Position numbers and translations under genes: made by a program
Shown here: positions 29,177-37,278 of the stretch, one piece after another
Numbering within the stretch: the stretch's first letter is position 1
Layout of the letters: each line of letters starts with the position of its first letter
Notes under the pieces: model-generated
What the model saw: only the letters and a program-made list of their open reading frames with translations
Told to the model about the DNA's origin: nothing
Databases searched by the model: none
Assembly: GCF_030407455.1 (NCBI RefSeq)
Contig: NZ_JASDDJ010000019.1
Location: forward strand, 1-54,226
Origin: Psychrobacter sp. 5A.1
Lineage (GTDB): Bacteria > Pseudomonadota > Gammaproteobacteria > Pseudomonadales > Moraxellaceae
Length of the DNA: 54,226 nucleotides
Direction of reading: 5' to 3'

Positions 29177-29200
29177 GATTAATCCTTAAGTTTCTTCCAT

Positions 29201-29235
29201 AAAAAAGCGAGTCATGAGAATGGCTCGTTTTTTTT
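29201..29235 (+). terminator. Terminator after ftsK
   Basis: CGAGTCAT-GAGA-ATGGCTCG with one wobble pair and eight T residues, flanked by a run of A; 25 bases after the ftsK stop. Confidence 0.92.
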
Positions 29236-29406
29236 GCTTTAAATTAAGATGACGATATGTATGTACTCTTCTAGCTGTTTATTAAACTGATATACTTTAT
29301 ATTAAAACAAGTATCGAGCTTCACTTATTAGAAGTGCTGTACGGTGCAGTGTGTAAATATTAAGAGATCTATATTTTATCGATACATTAGAGAGCAAAAG
29401 AAGCTT

Positions 29407-29874
29407 ATGTTTCATTTCGATTTAATAGCATGTTATTTGGGTGTTTTTTTAGGTGGCCTTCTACTATTTTTAATGGTGTTAGGCTTTATTCTTGATACTG
29501 TTTTTCTATTTTTTCCTAGAGTAAGATGTACAGTTGACAGCTATAGCATATACCCTATATTTCCTCAAGAATCAGAAAAAGACATACAGCTATATAATCT
29601 GAAAATCAACTATAAATATAGTTATAAAGGCATTGTACAAAGGTCTAGCAGACTGAATCATTACAATTCTTTCGAAAGAAGCACTCCTATAGAAGTTGAA
29701 AATGCTTTGAAATGTTACTTTGTTAATTACAAAGAAATCTATGCTTATGTTTGTCCATTTATAAATAACTATGCTGTGTTATTCCCATTAAAGTTCCATT
29801 TAGTAAAAAATGGAGCTATCTTTATCTCATGTTTGCTAGCATTTTTAACATTTGGTTATTTTATAAGTTTTTGA
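29407..29874 (+). CDS. DUF3592-like small membrane protein
   Basis: A 155-residue protein with two membrane helices: residues 8-34 (LIACYLGVFLGGLLLFLMVL) and the last 20 residues. Between them lies an extracytoplasmic domain with RVRCTVDSYSI, LYNLKINYKYSYKGIVQRSS and EVENALKCYFVNYKEIYAYV ending in YAVLFPL. The order matches the DUF3592 layout (TM, Y.Y...G, A......G..V.VY.....A.L, TM). The gene is far more AT-rich than its neighbours, with many Lys, Tyr, Asn and Ile codons, which suggests acquisition. I chose the ATG at 29407; GTG 63 bases upstream is open. Function is unknown. It stands alone between ftsK and the amidase. Confidence 0.6.
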   Translation: MFHFDLIACYLGVFLGGLLLFLMVLGFILDTVFLFFPRVRCTVDSYSIYPIFPQESEKDIQLYNLKINYKYSYKGIVQRSSRLNHYNSFERSTPIEVENALKCYFVNYKEIYAYVCPFINNYAVLFPLKFHLVKNGAIFISCLLAFLTFGYFISF

Positions 29875-29966
29875 TAAAAACTTAATATCTAGTAGTAAAT
29901 ATATATCAATTTTAAAAAGCAATCACTCCAAAATTTACGACAGTTACTCTCCAAGGAAGGTCAGTT

Positions 29967-31460
29967 ATGTTTAAAGAATATACTCAGTATGATGGGCTAG
30001 CCTTAGCGGCATTGGTCAACTCAGGTGAGGTCAGCGCAAAGGAATTGCTAGACGCTGCTGTCCATCAAGCCAATCAAATCAACCCTAAGCTAAATGCCAT
30101 CGTGCATCGATTTGATGAGCGTGCTTACAATGCTGCGCAGGCAGGTTTGCCTTCAGGTGTATTTACTGGCGTGCCGTATTTACTAAAAGATTTGTCATTC
30201 AGCTTCGCCGACGAGCCGATTACGATGGGCAGTCGTAGCGTCAATATCATTTCAGAAAAAGACAGCGAAATCGTCAAACGGATGAAAGCGACAGGTGTTA
30301 ATACCTTTGGCAAGACTAACACTCCTGAATTTGGTTTGATTATCACCACTGAGCCAAAAGCGCATGGTGCTACTCATAATCCTTTTAAAAAAGGCTATAG
30401 CTCTGGCGGCTCGTCAGGCGGCAGTGCAGCAGCAGTTGCGAGCGGTATTGTACCGATGGCAGGCGGCGGTGATGGTGGCGGCTCGATACGTTTTCCCTCT
30501 GCTTGGTGCGGTACGTTTGGGTTAAAGCCAAGCCGTGGACGTAATCCAATGGGCCCTAATCTTGGTGAAGGTTGGGAGGGGGCAGTGGCTGACCATGTGA
30601 TTACGCGCTCAGTGCGCGATAGTGCAGCGATGCTAGATGCCACTAGCGGTGCGGAGATTGGTGCGCCTTATGTTATAGCTCCGCCAGACGGCACTTTTTT
30701 GCAAGCGGCCATGCGTGCACCGCGACAGCTAAAAATCGCTTTGCATCAGCAGCCTTTGATAGCCAATACGACAGTGGACAAAGAAGTGCTTGCGGTACTT
30801 GAGCAAACGGCTAAGCAACTAGAGTCTATGGGTCATCAGGTAATACCAGCTGAGCCAAATATCAATACTGAGCAGTTTTGGCATGATTTTATGGTGGTGG
30901 TCTGCACGCATACGGCTTTCACAATTGATAATATCGAGCGTGAGTTTGGTGCTGCCCATGTCAAAAACTTAGAGCCACAAACCTATAATATGGCACTGCT
31001 CGGGCGTTCGCTATCGGCGGTTGATTTGGCACATGCCAAACATGGCTGGCATCATAGCCAGTATCAGACGGGTTTATTACTAGAAGACTACGATATGATA
31101 CTGTGCCCGACTGTGCCCACGCCTGCGGTAAAGCATGGTGTGCTACCGCCGAGTCGTATAGATGAGATGATGATGCGTAGCGCTGAGGTGCTTAACAAGG
31201 GCTTTAATATGGGTAGATATGCCTTTAGCTCAGGCATGATAGAAAAGCTCAGTGCCCCTGTATTAGGTAAGATGGGCTTTACGTTATTGGGTAATGTTAC
31301 GGGGTTACCCGCGATGTCAGTACCCGTCGGTATGAGCAAAAAAGGCCTACCGATTGGTATGCAATTAATCGGACGCATGAATGATGAAGCAACATTATTC
31401 AGTGTGGCGGGCGAGATGGAGCGTGCTGGTTTATTTACCAAACAAGCTTTTGAGAAGTAG
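29967..31460 (+). CDS. Amidase (amidase-signature family)
   Basis: A 497-residue hydrolase of the Ser-cisSer-Lys amidase family. The catalytic Lys is in [13 protein letters not shown] (about residue 75). The signature is [20 protein letters not shown] followed by [18 protein letters not shown], with the nucleophilic Ser in GGSIR and the bridging Ser in GGSSGGS. Conserved FGLKPSRGR follows. The C-terminal half has [14 protein letters not shown] and [11 protein letters not shown]. Length and motifs fit the 6-aminohexanoate-cyclic-dimer-hydrolase/6-ANA-type clade rather than GatA, as gatB and gatC are not adjacent. The substrate is not predictable. Ribosome site AAGGAAGG; convergent with the dioxygenase gene. 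Confidence 0.9.
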   Translation: MFKEYTQYDGLALAALVNSGEVSAKELLDAAVHQANQINPKLNAIVHRFDERAYNAAQAGLPSGVFTGVPYLLKDLSFSFADEPITMGSRSVNIISEKDSEIVKRMKATGVNTFGKTNTPEFGLIITTEPKAHGATHNPFKKGYSSGGSSGGSAAAVASGIVPMAGGGDGGGSIRFPSAWCGTFGLKPSRGRNPMGPNLGEGWEGAVADHVITRSVRDSAAMLDATSGAEIGAPYVIAPPDGTFLQAAMRAPRQLKIALHQQPLIANTTVDKEVLAVLEQTAKQLESMGHQVIPAEPNINTEQFWHDFMVVVCTHTAFTIDNIEREFGAAHVKNLEPQTYNMALLGRSLSAVDLAHAKHGWHHSQYQTGLLLEDYDMILCPTVPTPAVKHGVLPPSRIDEMMMRSAEVLNKGFNMGRYAFSSGMIEKLSAPVLGKMGFTLLGNVTGLPAMSVPVGMSKKGLPIGMQLIGRMNDEATLFSVAGEMERAGLFTKQAFEK

Positions 31461-31491
31461 GATTGAGATCTATGGTTTGGATTGATAGCAC

Positions 31492-32382
31492 TCAATCAAA
31501 GCGGTAAATATCCATACCCAAGCTATGATGGGCCATACTTTGATGAACGACAGAGACGCGCTGACCAGTACCTAATGCAAAAAACAGCGGTAGCAAGTGC
31601 TCATCACTTGGATGAATGTCTTTGTAGTCTGGGTATTGCTGCCAATCGAGCGCCGTGGGAATGTCTATTTTGAGCTGCTGTAACAACCATTGCTTAAATG
31701 CTTTGGCTGCTTGATCAATGCTGTCGGCTTCCCAGCGCAATGCTTGTAAGTTATGCGTAATATTACCTGAACCGATGACAAGGATTTGCTCATCACGCAG
31801 ATGTGCCAACTGAGCGCCTAACTGATAGCAGGCGATACTGTCATAATGCTGCGGCAGTGATATCTGTACGATAGGCACATCGGCTTCTGGATACAGATGT
31901 CTGAGCGGCGCCCACACACCATGATCACAGGCACGCACTGGATTGACACTACAAGTAATACCACGTGCGGTGAGCTGCTGAGCAAGTGTCTCAGCCAGCG
32001 CTGGCTGGCCTATAGCAGGATACTGAATGTCGTAAAGTTCAGGCGAAAACCCTGAAAAGTCATGCCACGTCTTTGGCTGCGGATTACTGCTAATCTCTAG
32101 CTTTGCTGACTGCCAATGCGCTGACATAATGACGATGGCACGAGGCTTGGGTAAGTTTTGACCGATACGAGCCAGTGCACTGGTCGTCGCAGACTGCTCA
32201 ATTGCAAGCGTAGGCGCACCATGCGAAATAAAGAGCGCTGGTAGCTTAGATGTATTCGTCGCTACATCAGACGTATTCTCCCATGCGGCAGCCGCTGTGA
32301 TAGGCGTCTGCACACTATGATGGTCATCACGTTGATGAGAGGGTTTAGAGGCGTTGGGTGTCGCGTGTTTTGGATATTTCAT
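31492..32382 (-). CDS. ygiD: DODA-type extradiol aromatic ring-opening dioxygenase
   Basis: A 296-residue class III extradiol dioxygenase (LigB fold) resembling E. coli YgiD, a 4,5-DOPA dioxygenase. Metal-binding His are expected in FISHGAPTLAIEQ and in the MSAHWQSAKLEIS region. Further blocks are TWHDFSGFSPELYDIQYPA, RACDHGVWAPLRHLYPEADV, VIGSGNITHNLQALRW and HPSDEHLLPLFFALG. A 40-residue non-conserved N-terminal tail precedes the domain, so the true start could be internal. The natural substrate is unknown. It is convergent with the amidase (32-base gap) and upstream of a solo TAGGGCGTG end. Confidence 0.86.
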   Translation of the reverse strand: MKYPKHATPNASKPSHQRDDHHSVQTPITAAAAWENTSDVATNTSKLPALFISHGAPTLAIEQSATTSALARIGQNLPKPRAIVIMSAHWQSAKLEISSNPQPKTWHDFSGFSPELYDIQYPAIGQPALAETLAQQLTARGITCSVNPVRACDHGVWAPLRHLYPEADVPIVQISLPQHYDSIACYQLGAQLAHLRDEQILVIGSGNITHNLQALRWEADSIDQAAKAFKQWLLQQLKIDIPTALDWQQYPDYKDIHPSDEHLLPLFFALGTGQRVSVVHQSMAHHSLGMDIYRFD

Positions 32383-32466
32383 GCTGCATTTATTAGGGCG
32401 TGCGCCAGTATTTCAATCTATTCTGCGACTGATGTTTCAAATCAAAGAAATAGCTCAGTATTTTAT

Positions 32467-32955
32467 TTAATTACCACGGTGATAAGGGTGGTTATTGTTG
32501 ATACTCATCGCGCGATATAATTGTTCCATAAGTACGACGCGAACTAATGGATGCGGCAATGTCAGTGCTGACAGTGATAATTTTGCATCAGCCTTTGCCA
32601 ATACTTCTGGCGAGACACCATCTGCACCGCCAATTACCAAGGCAATATCATCGCCTTGCAGCATGCCATCAGCGAGCTTATCAGCCAATCCTTCTGTCGA
32701 AATCATCTTGCCTTTGACATCTAGTACCCATAACTGCTCGCGGCTCGATGCATTATGAGCGGCTAGTATAGCCTGACCTTCCTGCTCACGGTACTGCACC
32801 AAATTGGCATCTGAAGGGTTTTTCGCCCGCTTGGCTGCCGCAATTTCGACAATTTCTGTGCTTAGCATCGGTTGAATGCGTTTGTAATATTCGTCAAAAC
32901 CCGTCTGTACCCAGCTAGGCATTTTATTGCCAACGGTCAAAATCCTTACTTTCAT
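32467..32955 (-). CDS. rlmH: 23S rRNA pseudouridine-1915 N3-methyltransferase
   Basis: A 162-residue SPOUT methyltransferase that modifies Psi1915 in helix 69 of 23S rRNA. The start MKVRILTVGNKMPSWV and the knot residues LVIGGADGV.. are visible, as is the C-terminal signature LPHPLVRVVLMEQLYRAMSI ending NNNHPYHRGN. I moved the start to the ATG at 32955, which matches the family N-terminus; the frame is open 28 codons further upstream but that part is unconserved. The common partner rsfS is not adjacent. The 5' side carries a solo repeat end (TAGGGCGTG at 32993). Confidence 0.95.
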   Translation of the reverse strand: MKVRILTVGNKMPSWVQTGFDEYYKRIQPMLSTEIVEIAAAKRAKNPSDANLVQYREQEGQAILAAHNASSREQLWVLDVKGKMISTEGLADKLADGMLQGDDIALVIGGADGVSPEVLAKADAKLSLSALTLPHPLVRVVLMEQLYRAMSINNNHPYHRGN

Positions 32956-33040
32956 AATGCTTACCATCTCGATAATTGAATTCAAGCTTACTAGGGCGTG
33001 TTCTTGATAGTTGTATCGCTCGTTGTTTATTGTCTGCAAT

Positions 33041-33589
33041 TTACATCAGAGGGTTAATCGTCTCTGATACGTTGCTACTTGCGCCTTGATCATCGTCGCT
33101 TTTATCACTTTGGGTTGGCTTTGGAATGACAGTCAGCTTTGCATCAGACTCAAAGACAATGGCTTCGACATCATCAAAGTTATTAATCCCTTCAGAACGC
33201 ATGGCACATTCGATTTCTTGACGCGTCAAACGCTCATCACGCATGGCATCTGGCAAAAACTGCCCTTGATAAAAAACGATACGCGGCTCTGATAAAATAA
33301 AGTTACTAAATTGCGGTGAAATAGCCGCGTATTTGGTCACCAAAAACTGCAATAGGTATAGCACTACAATAGACGAAACCCCTTCGAAAAAAGGAATGTC
33401 TTTGAGCAAAATCGTACTGGCACCCAGTGAGCCGATCATCACCGTAACCACCCAATCGAAGTTATTGAGCTGCGACGTTGAACGTTTGCCAGAGACTTTA
33501 GTCACCATGACGATTAACACGTAAACCATCACAGTCGTCAAAACAATGCGACTAAGCTTGTCTATATTGTCAAAAAAGATCATGTCCAT
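33041..33589 (-). CDS. DUF421 (YetF-type) membrane protein
   Basis: A 182-residue protein with three N-terminal membrane helices (about residues 10-100) followed by a cytosolic domain. The DUF421 pattern is clear: KVSGKRSTSQLNNFDWVVTV then GSLGAS in the membrane part, then FSNFILSEPRIVFYQGQFLP and MRDERLTRQEIECAMRSEGI. The section DDVEAIVFESDAKLTVIPKP closes the domain, and a Ser/Asp-rich tail ends it. The start is the ATG at 33589 with GGAG 8 bases upstream. Family function is largely unknown; YetF-type proteins are linked to envelope stress in Bacillus. Confidence 0.88.
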   Translation of the reverse strand: MDMIFFDNIDKLSRIVLTTVMVYVLIVMVTKVSGKRSTSQLNNFDWVVTVMIGSLGASTILLKDIPFFEGVSSIVVLYLLQFLVTKYAAISPQFSNFILSEPRIVFYQGQFLPDAMRDERLTRQEIECAMRSEGINNFDDVEAIVFESDAKLTVIPKPTQSDKSDDDQGASSNVSETINPLM

Positions 33590-33639
33590 GATGTTTGCTC
33601 CTATTATAAAGGTAAAACAGGTCATCGCTAAAATCTTAC

Positions 33640-33781
33640 GGGTGCGTGTCCTCACTTTAATCGATAGTCATCTAAATGGGCTAAAGCTGGCTAAATTTTG
33701 CCAAATATCGTCAACACGCCCTAAATAATATCTCGATATTATTTACGCAATTTTTCTCATTTTTAAAATAATGACACGCCC
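33640..33781 (+). repeat. Family A inverted-repeat element (copy A3, degenerate)
   Basis: A 142-bp variant copy. The left end is altered (GGGTGCGTGTCCTCA), the right end reads ATGACACGCCC and is followed by TA. It shares TAAATGGGCTAAA, GGCTAAATTTTGCCAAATAT and TTTTAAAAT with copy A2. An extra CACGCCCTA word lies in the middle at 33715-33723. The adjacent centre is a perfect hairpin, AAATAATATC-TC-GATATTATTT (33723-33744). Confidence 0.8.
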
Positions 33782-33854
33782 TAAAGTTAGCCTAACGGAT
33801 TTTACGTATTAGTAGGGGAAAACTTTGTAGTACCTTGTAGATGATGGTTTGTAC

Positions 33855-34340
33855 TTACGTTGATTTGCGTATAGGGTCTAATAATCGATTGATAGACCAT
33901 AGGCTGATTCGTGCGCTGACCAGAGTGAGTACCAGCATCAGTACCAGTGATGAAAGCAAAGGCAGAGGACGTTGCATCGCCATCTCAAATAGTACCTCAC
34001 GGCTTATCGTGTCAAACAACCAAAACCAGATGGCTGAAAAATAAATCACAGTCAATAACCAGACAATTACTATCCCGCCAAACATCAACTTATTGATCTC
34101 AGCTCTCGTCAGTCCTCGCTGCTGATGCTTGATGAACTTACTGACAGCGATATAAGCACCCACGATAATAGAAACCACCATGACCAATTGTGGGTTCAGC
34201 GCAAGTTTGGTCTGTATCATCATAAATACTGTGCTGGTGAGCATGTACCCAATCGCAAAAAAACCGATATATCGAGCCAGTTTAGGCTGCACTTGTATAA
34301 GCGTCTGTGGTTTGTTCAGACTGGTTGTCTGGCGTGACAT
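33855..34340 (-). CDS. Small four-helix membrane protein (ABZJ_00895-like)
   Basis: A 161-residue integral membrane protein with hydrophobic segments at about residues 24-44, 52-70, 88-112 and 127-147. A loop carries KFIKHQQRGLTRAEINKLM, in the position where Acinetobacter ABZJ_00895-family proteins have F...H.R..T..E. I am only moderately sure of this family assignment. Function is unknown. It lies between dacB and the DUF421 gene on the same strand, 64 bases from the dacB start side, and is not obviously coupled to either. Confidence 0.55.
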   Translation of the reverse strand: MSRQTTSLNKPQTLIQVQPKLARYIGFFAIGYMLTSTVFMMIQTKLALNPQLVMVVSIIVGAYIAVSKFIKHQQRGLTRAEINKLMFGGIVIVWLLTVIYFSAIWFWLFDTISREVLFEMAMQRPLPLLSSLVLMLVLTLVSARISLWSINRLLDPIRKST

Positions 34341-34404
34341 AAGCTAACCTTTATAAAGGTAAAAAATAGAGTATTGATAATACAACGTCTTACAGCATTA
34401 AAAA

Positions 34405-36444
34405 TCAGCGCTGCGCTGTCCAGTCGAGCATGGCATCTAACACAGGTCGTGCTGTGTAAGAATTTAGCGCCTGCTCGGTATTGATTATGCCGACAACGAC
34501 GTAATCTTGTCCTGAAATCCCTTTAACATAACCTGCCATTGAGGTGACGTTGTTTAACGTGCCAGTTTTTATCCATGCGCGTCCAGTGGCTGTCGATTCA
34601 GGCAAGCGTTCGCTATGGGCGGCAATAGTACCACTGACCCCAGCGATACCTAACGAGTCGACGTAAGCATCGAAGTTTGGTTGACTATAAGCATACGTCA
34701 GTAGCTCGCTTAGGTTGGCGGCGGTGATTGTACACTCACGGCAAAGTCCTGAGCCATTGGTCAAATGAGGCGGCGGCGTACTGAGATTGGTTTGCCACCA
34801 TTGATTGATAGTTTGTAAGGCTGCTGGATAGTCTGTCGTAGCAGGTTTGCCAAATTGATATAAGCTATCAGCCTTTTTACCATTAGATTTATCGGCCGCT
34901 ACTTTATTATCCATTTCATTACTAGCACTGGCTTTATGACTGCTTGGACTAGTCGCAATTGTGCTAGCAGGTATCGATTGAGTCAGCCTTTCTTTATCGT
35001 AAGCGCCTATAGATAGCGCCACTTGCTCAGCCATGACATTGTTTGAGAAGTGGTTAATGTCATGAATCTGCTCGGTTAAATTTAACGACGGATAGCTGAC
35101 CATAGGTAGAGGTGACATCGCGATAGCCGTAAGTCCGTGTGCTCGTTTTGTTGTCTTGGTCATATCGTAAGGGGTTTCTTGTGAGATTACCTGTCCACTC
35201 AAAGTATTCCCCAACGCTTGCCATTTGGCAGCGATGACGTGTGCGGCAAACTCTTTGGCATTGGGATATGCCACGTAAAAGACATGCTCACCGCAGCTCT
35301 CTGGCAGACTGGCATTTAACACAAGCTGCGTGTTTTGCCACTGCGGCGCTAGGCTATAGCTTGCCTGCCCACAACTGGCTGCACGGGTATTGATTGTAGC
35401 AGGCAGCTGATAATTGGCTAACCGCGGCTTATAGGTCACGCTTGCTTGGCCATTATCCTGAGGGTAAGTCTTGATGCCAATGGTGCTAAAGTTGACCAAA
35501 AACCCATCTGGGCTGGCGTTATAAGGTCGTAGAGGCGAGTTATCAAAGGCGGCTGGATCTTTACTGACATTGTTAAAGACAGCACTGTCGATGATGATGT
35601 CACCATCGATATGACGAATACCTGATGCTTGCACTTTATACAGCAACTGCTTTAAACGCTCGTGGGTCATTTTTGGGTCGCCACTTCCTTGGATAATCAA
35701 GTCGCCCTGCAGACGGTCACCGATGACAAGGCCAGTATGATACACCCGCGTATGCCACACAAAATCCGCCCCTAACGTGTCCAAAGCGATAAAGCTAGGC
35801 ACGAGTTTCATGGTGCTGGCAGGCGTACGAGGAATATCGGACTGGTGATCCAGCAAAGGCGAAAATGAGATTTTTATAGCGTTTTTATCGGTGCTTTGAG
35901 CGTTGGCATCATGAGTGAGCGTATGCTGGGAGCCATCAGGAATGACCGTCGGGACGCTTTCTACGCTTTGGTACGTATAAGGGTCATCGGTATAAGCATG
36001 TATTTTTTGCTCGTGCTTTTCAATGGTGCGCTGCTCAACAGTACTCAATGCGCCCTGATGGTTCGGATTGCTTTCACTTATGTCCGTAGCGGTATTTGTA
36101 GTTGCGCGCTCAGATCCTGTAGTAGATGCAGCTTGGCTGGCAGGCTTGCCACTATCAATGACTTGAATAGGAGCAGGCAGATGACTGGCAGTCTTGTCAC
36201 CCACAGGTGTGATGACGATGCTGATATCTGCTTCTGTTAGATCGGCGCGCGCCAATGCTTTTTGAATGGCTTCTGGCAATGCTGCTTGCGCGTGTATTGG
36301 CGCTACTATAACCGTTGCCAATAGCGCTAATCTAGATAGACGTTTATTAGGATGGTTTAGCGGTCGAAAATGACGACAAAGCGTGGTTATTTTGGTTGCA
36401 GCAATAGAGTAATGACGGTGTTTAGAAGGGTATCGCATGAGCAT
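34405..36444 (-). CDS. dacB: D-alanyl-D-alanine carboxypeptidase/endopeptidase (PBP4)
   Basis: A periplasmic class C penicillin-binding protein that trims peptidoglycan. The signal segment is LSRLALLATVIVAPIHAQA (cleavage near residue 54). SxxK is in PASTMKLVPS (Ser210 from the first ATG), SxN in HFSNNVMAEQ, and KTG in IKTGTLNNV. The PBP4 cap region is recognisable as DIIIDSAVFNNVSKDPAAFD followed by NSPLRPYNASPDG. At 679 residues it is much longer than E. coli PBP4 (477); the surplus is a Ser/Thr-rich N-terminal section (about 90-190) and a polar insert near residues 490-530. Two ATGs two codons apart compete as start. Confidence 0.93.
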   Translation of the reverse strand: MLMRYPSKHRHYSIAATKITTLCRHFRPLNHPNKRLSRLALLATVIVAPIHAQAALPEAIQKALARADLTEADISIVITPVGDKTASHLPAPIQVIDSGKPASQAASTTGSERATTNTATDISESNPNHQGALSTVEQRTIEKHEQKIHAYTDDPYTYQSVESVPTVIPDGSQHTLTHDANAQSTDKNAIKISFSPLLDHQSDIPRTPASTMKLVPSFIALDTLGADFVWHTRVYHTGLVIGDRLQGDLIIQGSGDPKMTHERLKQLLYKVQASGIRHIDGDIIIDSAVFNNVSKDPAAFDNSPLRPYNASPDGFLVNFSTIGIKTYPQDNGQASVTYKPRLANYQLPATINTRAASCGQASYSLAPQWQNTQLVLNASLPESCGEHVFYVAYPNAKEFAAHVIAAKWQALGNTLSGQVISQETPYDMTKTTKRAHGLTAIAMSPLPMVSYPSLNLTEQIHDINHFSNNVMAEQVALSIGAYDKERLTQSIPASTIATSPSSHKASASNEMDNKVAADKSNGKKADSLYQFGKPATTDYPAALQTINQWWQTNLSTPPPHLTNGSGLCRECTITAANLSELLTYAYSQPNFDAYVDSLGIAGVSGTIAAHSERLPESTATGRAWIKTGTLNNVTSMAGYVKGISGQDYVVVGIINTEQALNSYTARPVLDAMLDWTAQR

Positions 36445-36529
36445 CTTTCATCAGGTGGCAAAAACAGCCTATAGTAACATGAGATGCTGTTTTCGCACAC
36501 GATGTCAGAAGTACAATTTTAGCAATAAC

Positions 36530-36576
36530 AACGCCCTTATTTAGATAACGAACTCTAACTATCGATTGAACTGATA
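36530..36576. repeat. Decayed family A fragment
   Basis: ACGCCCT, ATTTAGATAAC and AACTATCGATTGAA occur together here and also in copy A1 near its right end (ATTTAGATAACTATCGATTG). The order is scrambled. I read it as an old family A remnant between dacB and the exonuclease gene. Confidence 0.35.
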
Positions 36577-36589
36577 GCATGCTCTACTG

Positions 36590-37195
36590 TTAGCGCACAT
36601 GTAAAAAAGCCATCGCCGTCATAACAGCATCATTATAAGCATCGTGAGCGCCCAGTTCAGGAATGTTGTAATGCGCTAAGATACGAGTTAAATGCTGAGC
36701 TTGGCTGGAAAGTCCTTGCGTATGACCACTGATACGCCGACTGTACAGGTGCCGCAAATCTATAACTTCGTTTGGTAGAGACGTTCCCATATAGCGTTTG
36801 ACCAAAGGGTTCAAAAAGGCCATGTCTAGCTGTGTACAAAACCCAACGACTGGTCGATTGTCTATGAATGGTAGTAGTAGTGCCAACATGTCATCGTAAC
36901 TCATGCCATGTTCAACATCGGCGGTACGCAGGCCATGAATGACAATGGTGTCACGGTCTGGCATGACAGGAGGTCTGCAAACTAAGTGCATGCCATTACC
37001 CGTGTCGATGATATTGCCATTGATATGTATCGCTGCTACAGACAACAGGTGATGCTTTTTGGGATTCAGCCCCGTCATTTCGCAGTCAATCGCCACCCAC
37101 TGCTCAGCCGAAGGTATCGTAAACATTGAGGCAAGCTCTGGACGCTGTAATTGCGTCTTTTGCCAAGCGCAAGATAACTGCTGTAACCAGCTCAT
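36590..37195 (-). CDS. DnaQ-like DEDDh 3'-5' exonuclease
   Basis: A 201-residue exonuclease. The ExoI motif VAIDCEMTGL gives Asp37 and Glu39, ExoII is in VVGFCTQLDMAFLNP, and ExoIII is AHDAYNDAV with His184 and Asp189, so all four metal ligands and the general base are present. It is smaller than the replicative epsilon subunit and lacks its C-terminal polymerase-binding tail, so I call it a stand-alone exonuclease. It follows the CBS/DUF294 gene by 83 bases; this pairing recurs in many proteobacteria and suggests a shared, undefined process. Confidence 0.85.
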   Translation of the reverse strand: MSWLQQLSCAWQKTQLQRPELASMFTIPSAEQWVAIDCEMTGLNPKKHHLLSVAAIHINGNIIDTGNGMHLVCRPPVMPDRDTIVIHGLRTADVEHGMSYDDMLALLLPFIDNRPVVGFCTQLDMAFLNPLVKRYMGTSLPNEVIDLRHLYSRRISGHTQGLSSQAQHLTRILAHYNIPELGAHDAYNDAVMTAMAFLHVR

Positions 37196-37278
37196 ATTAG
37201 TCGTTCACTCATGTATGTTATTTTTTTTATTTATAAACTTTCTCTATTCATGAAGCTTCTGTATTAAGACGGCCACAT

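Noticed and set aside
32956..33039. 28-codon extension of RlmH
   Set aside because: It is unconserved and crosses a solo repeat end; the family start MKVRILTVG fits the ATG at 32955.
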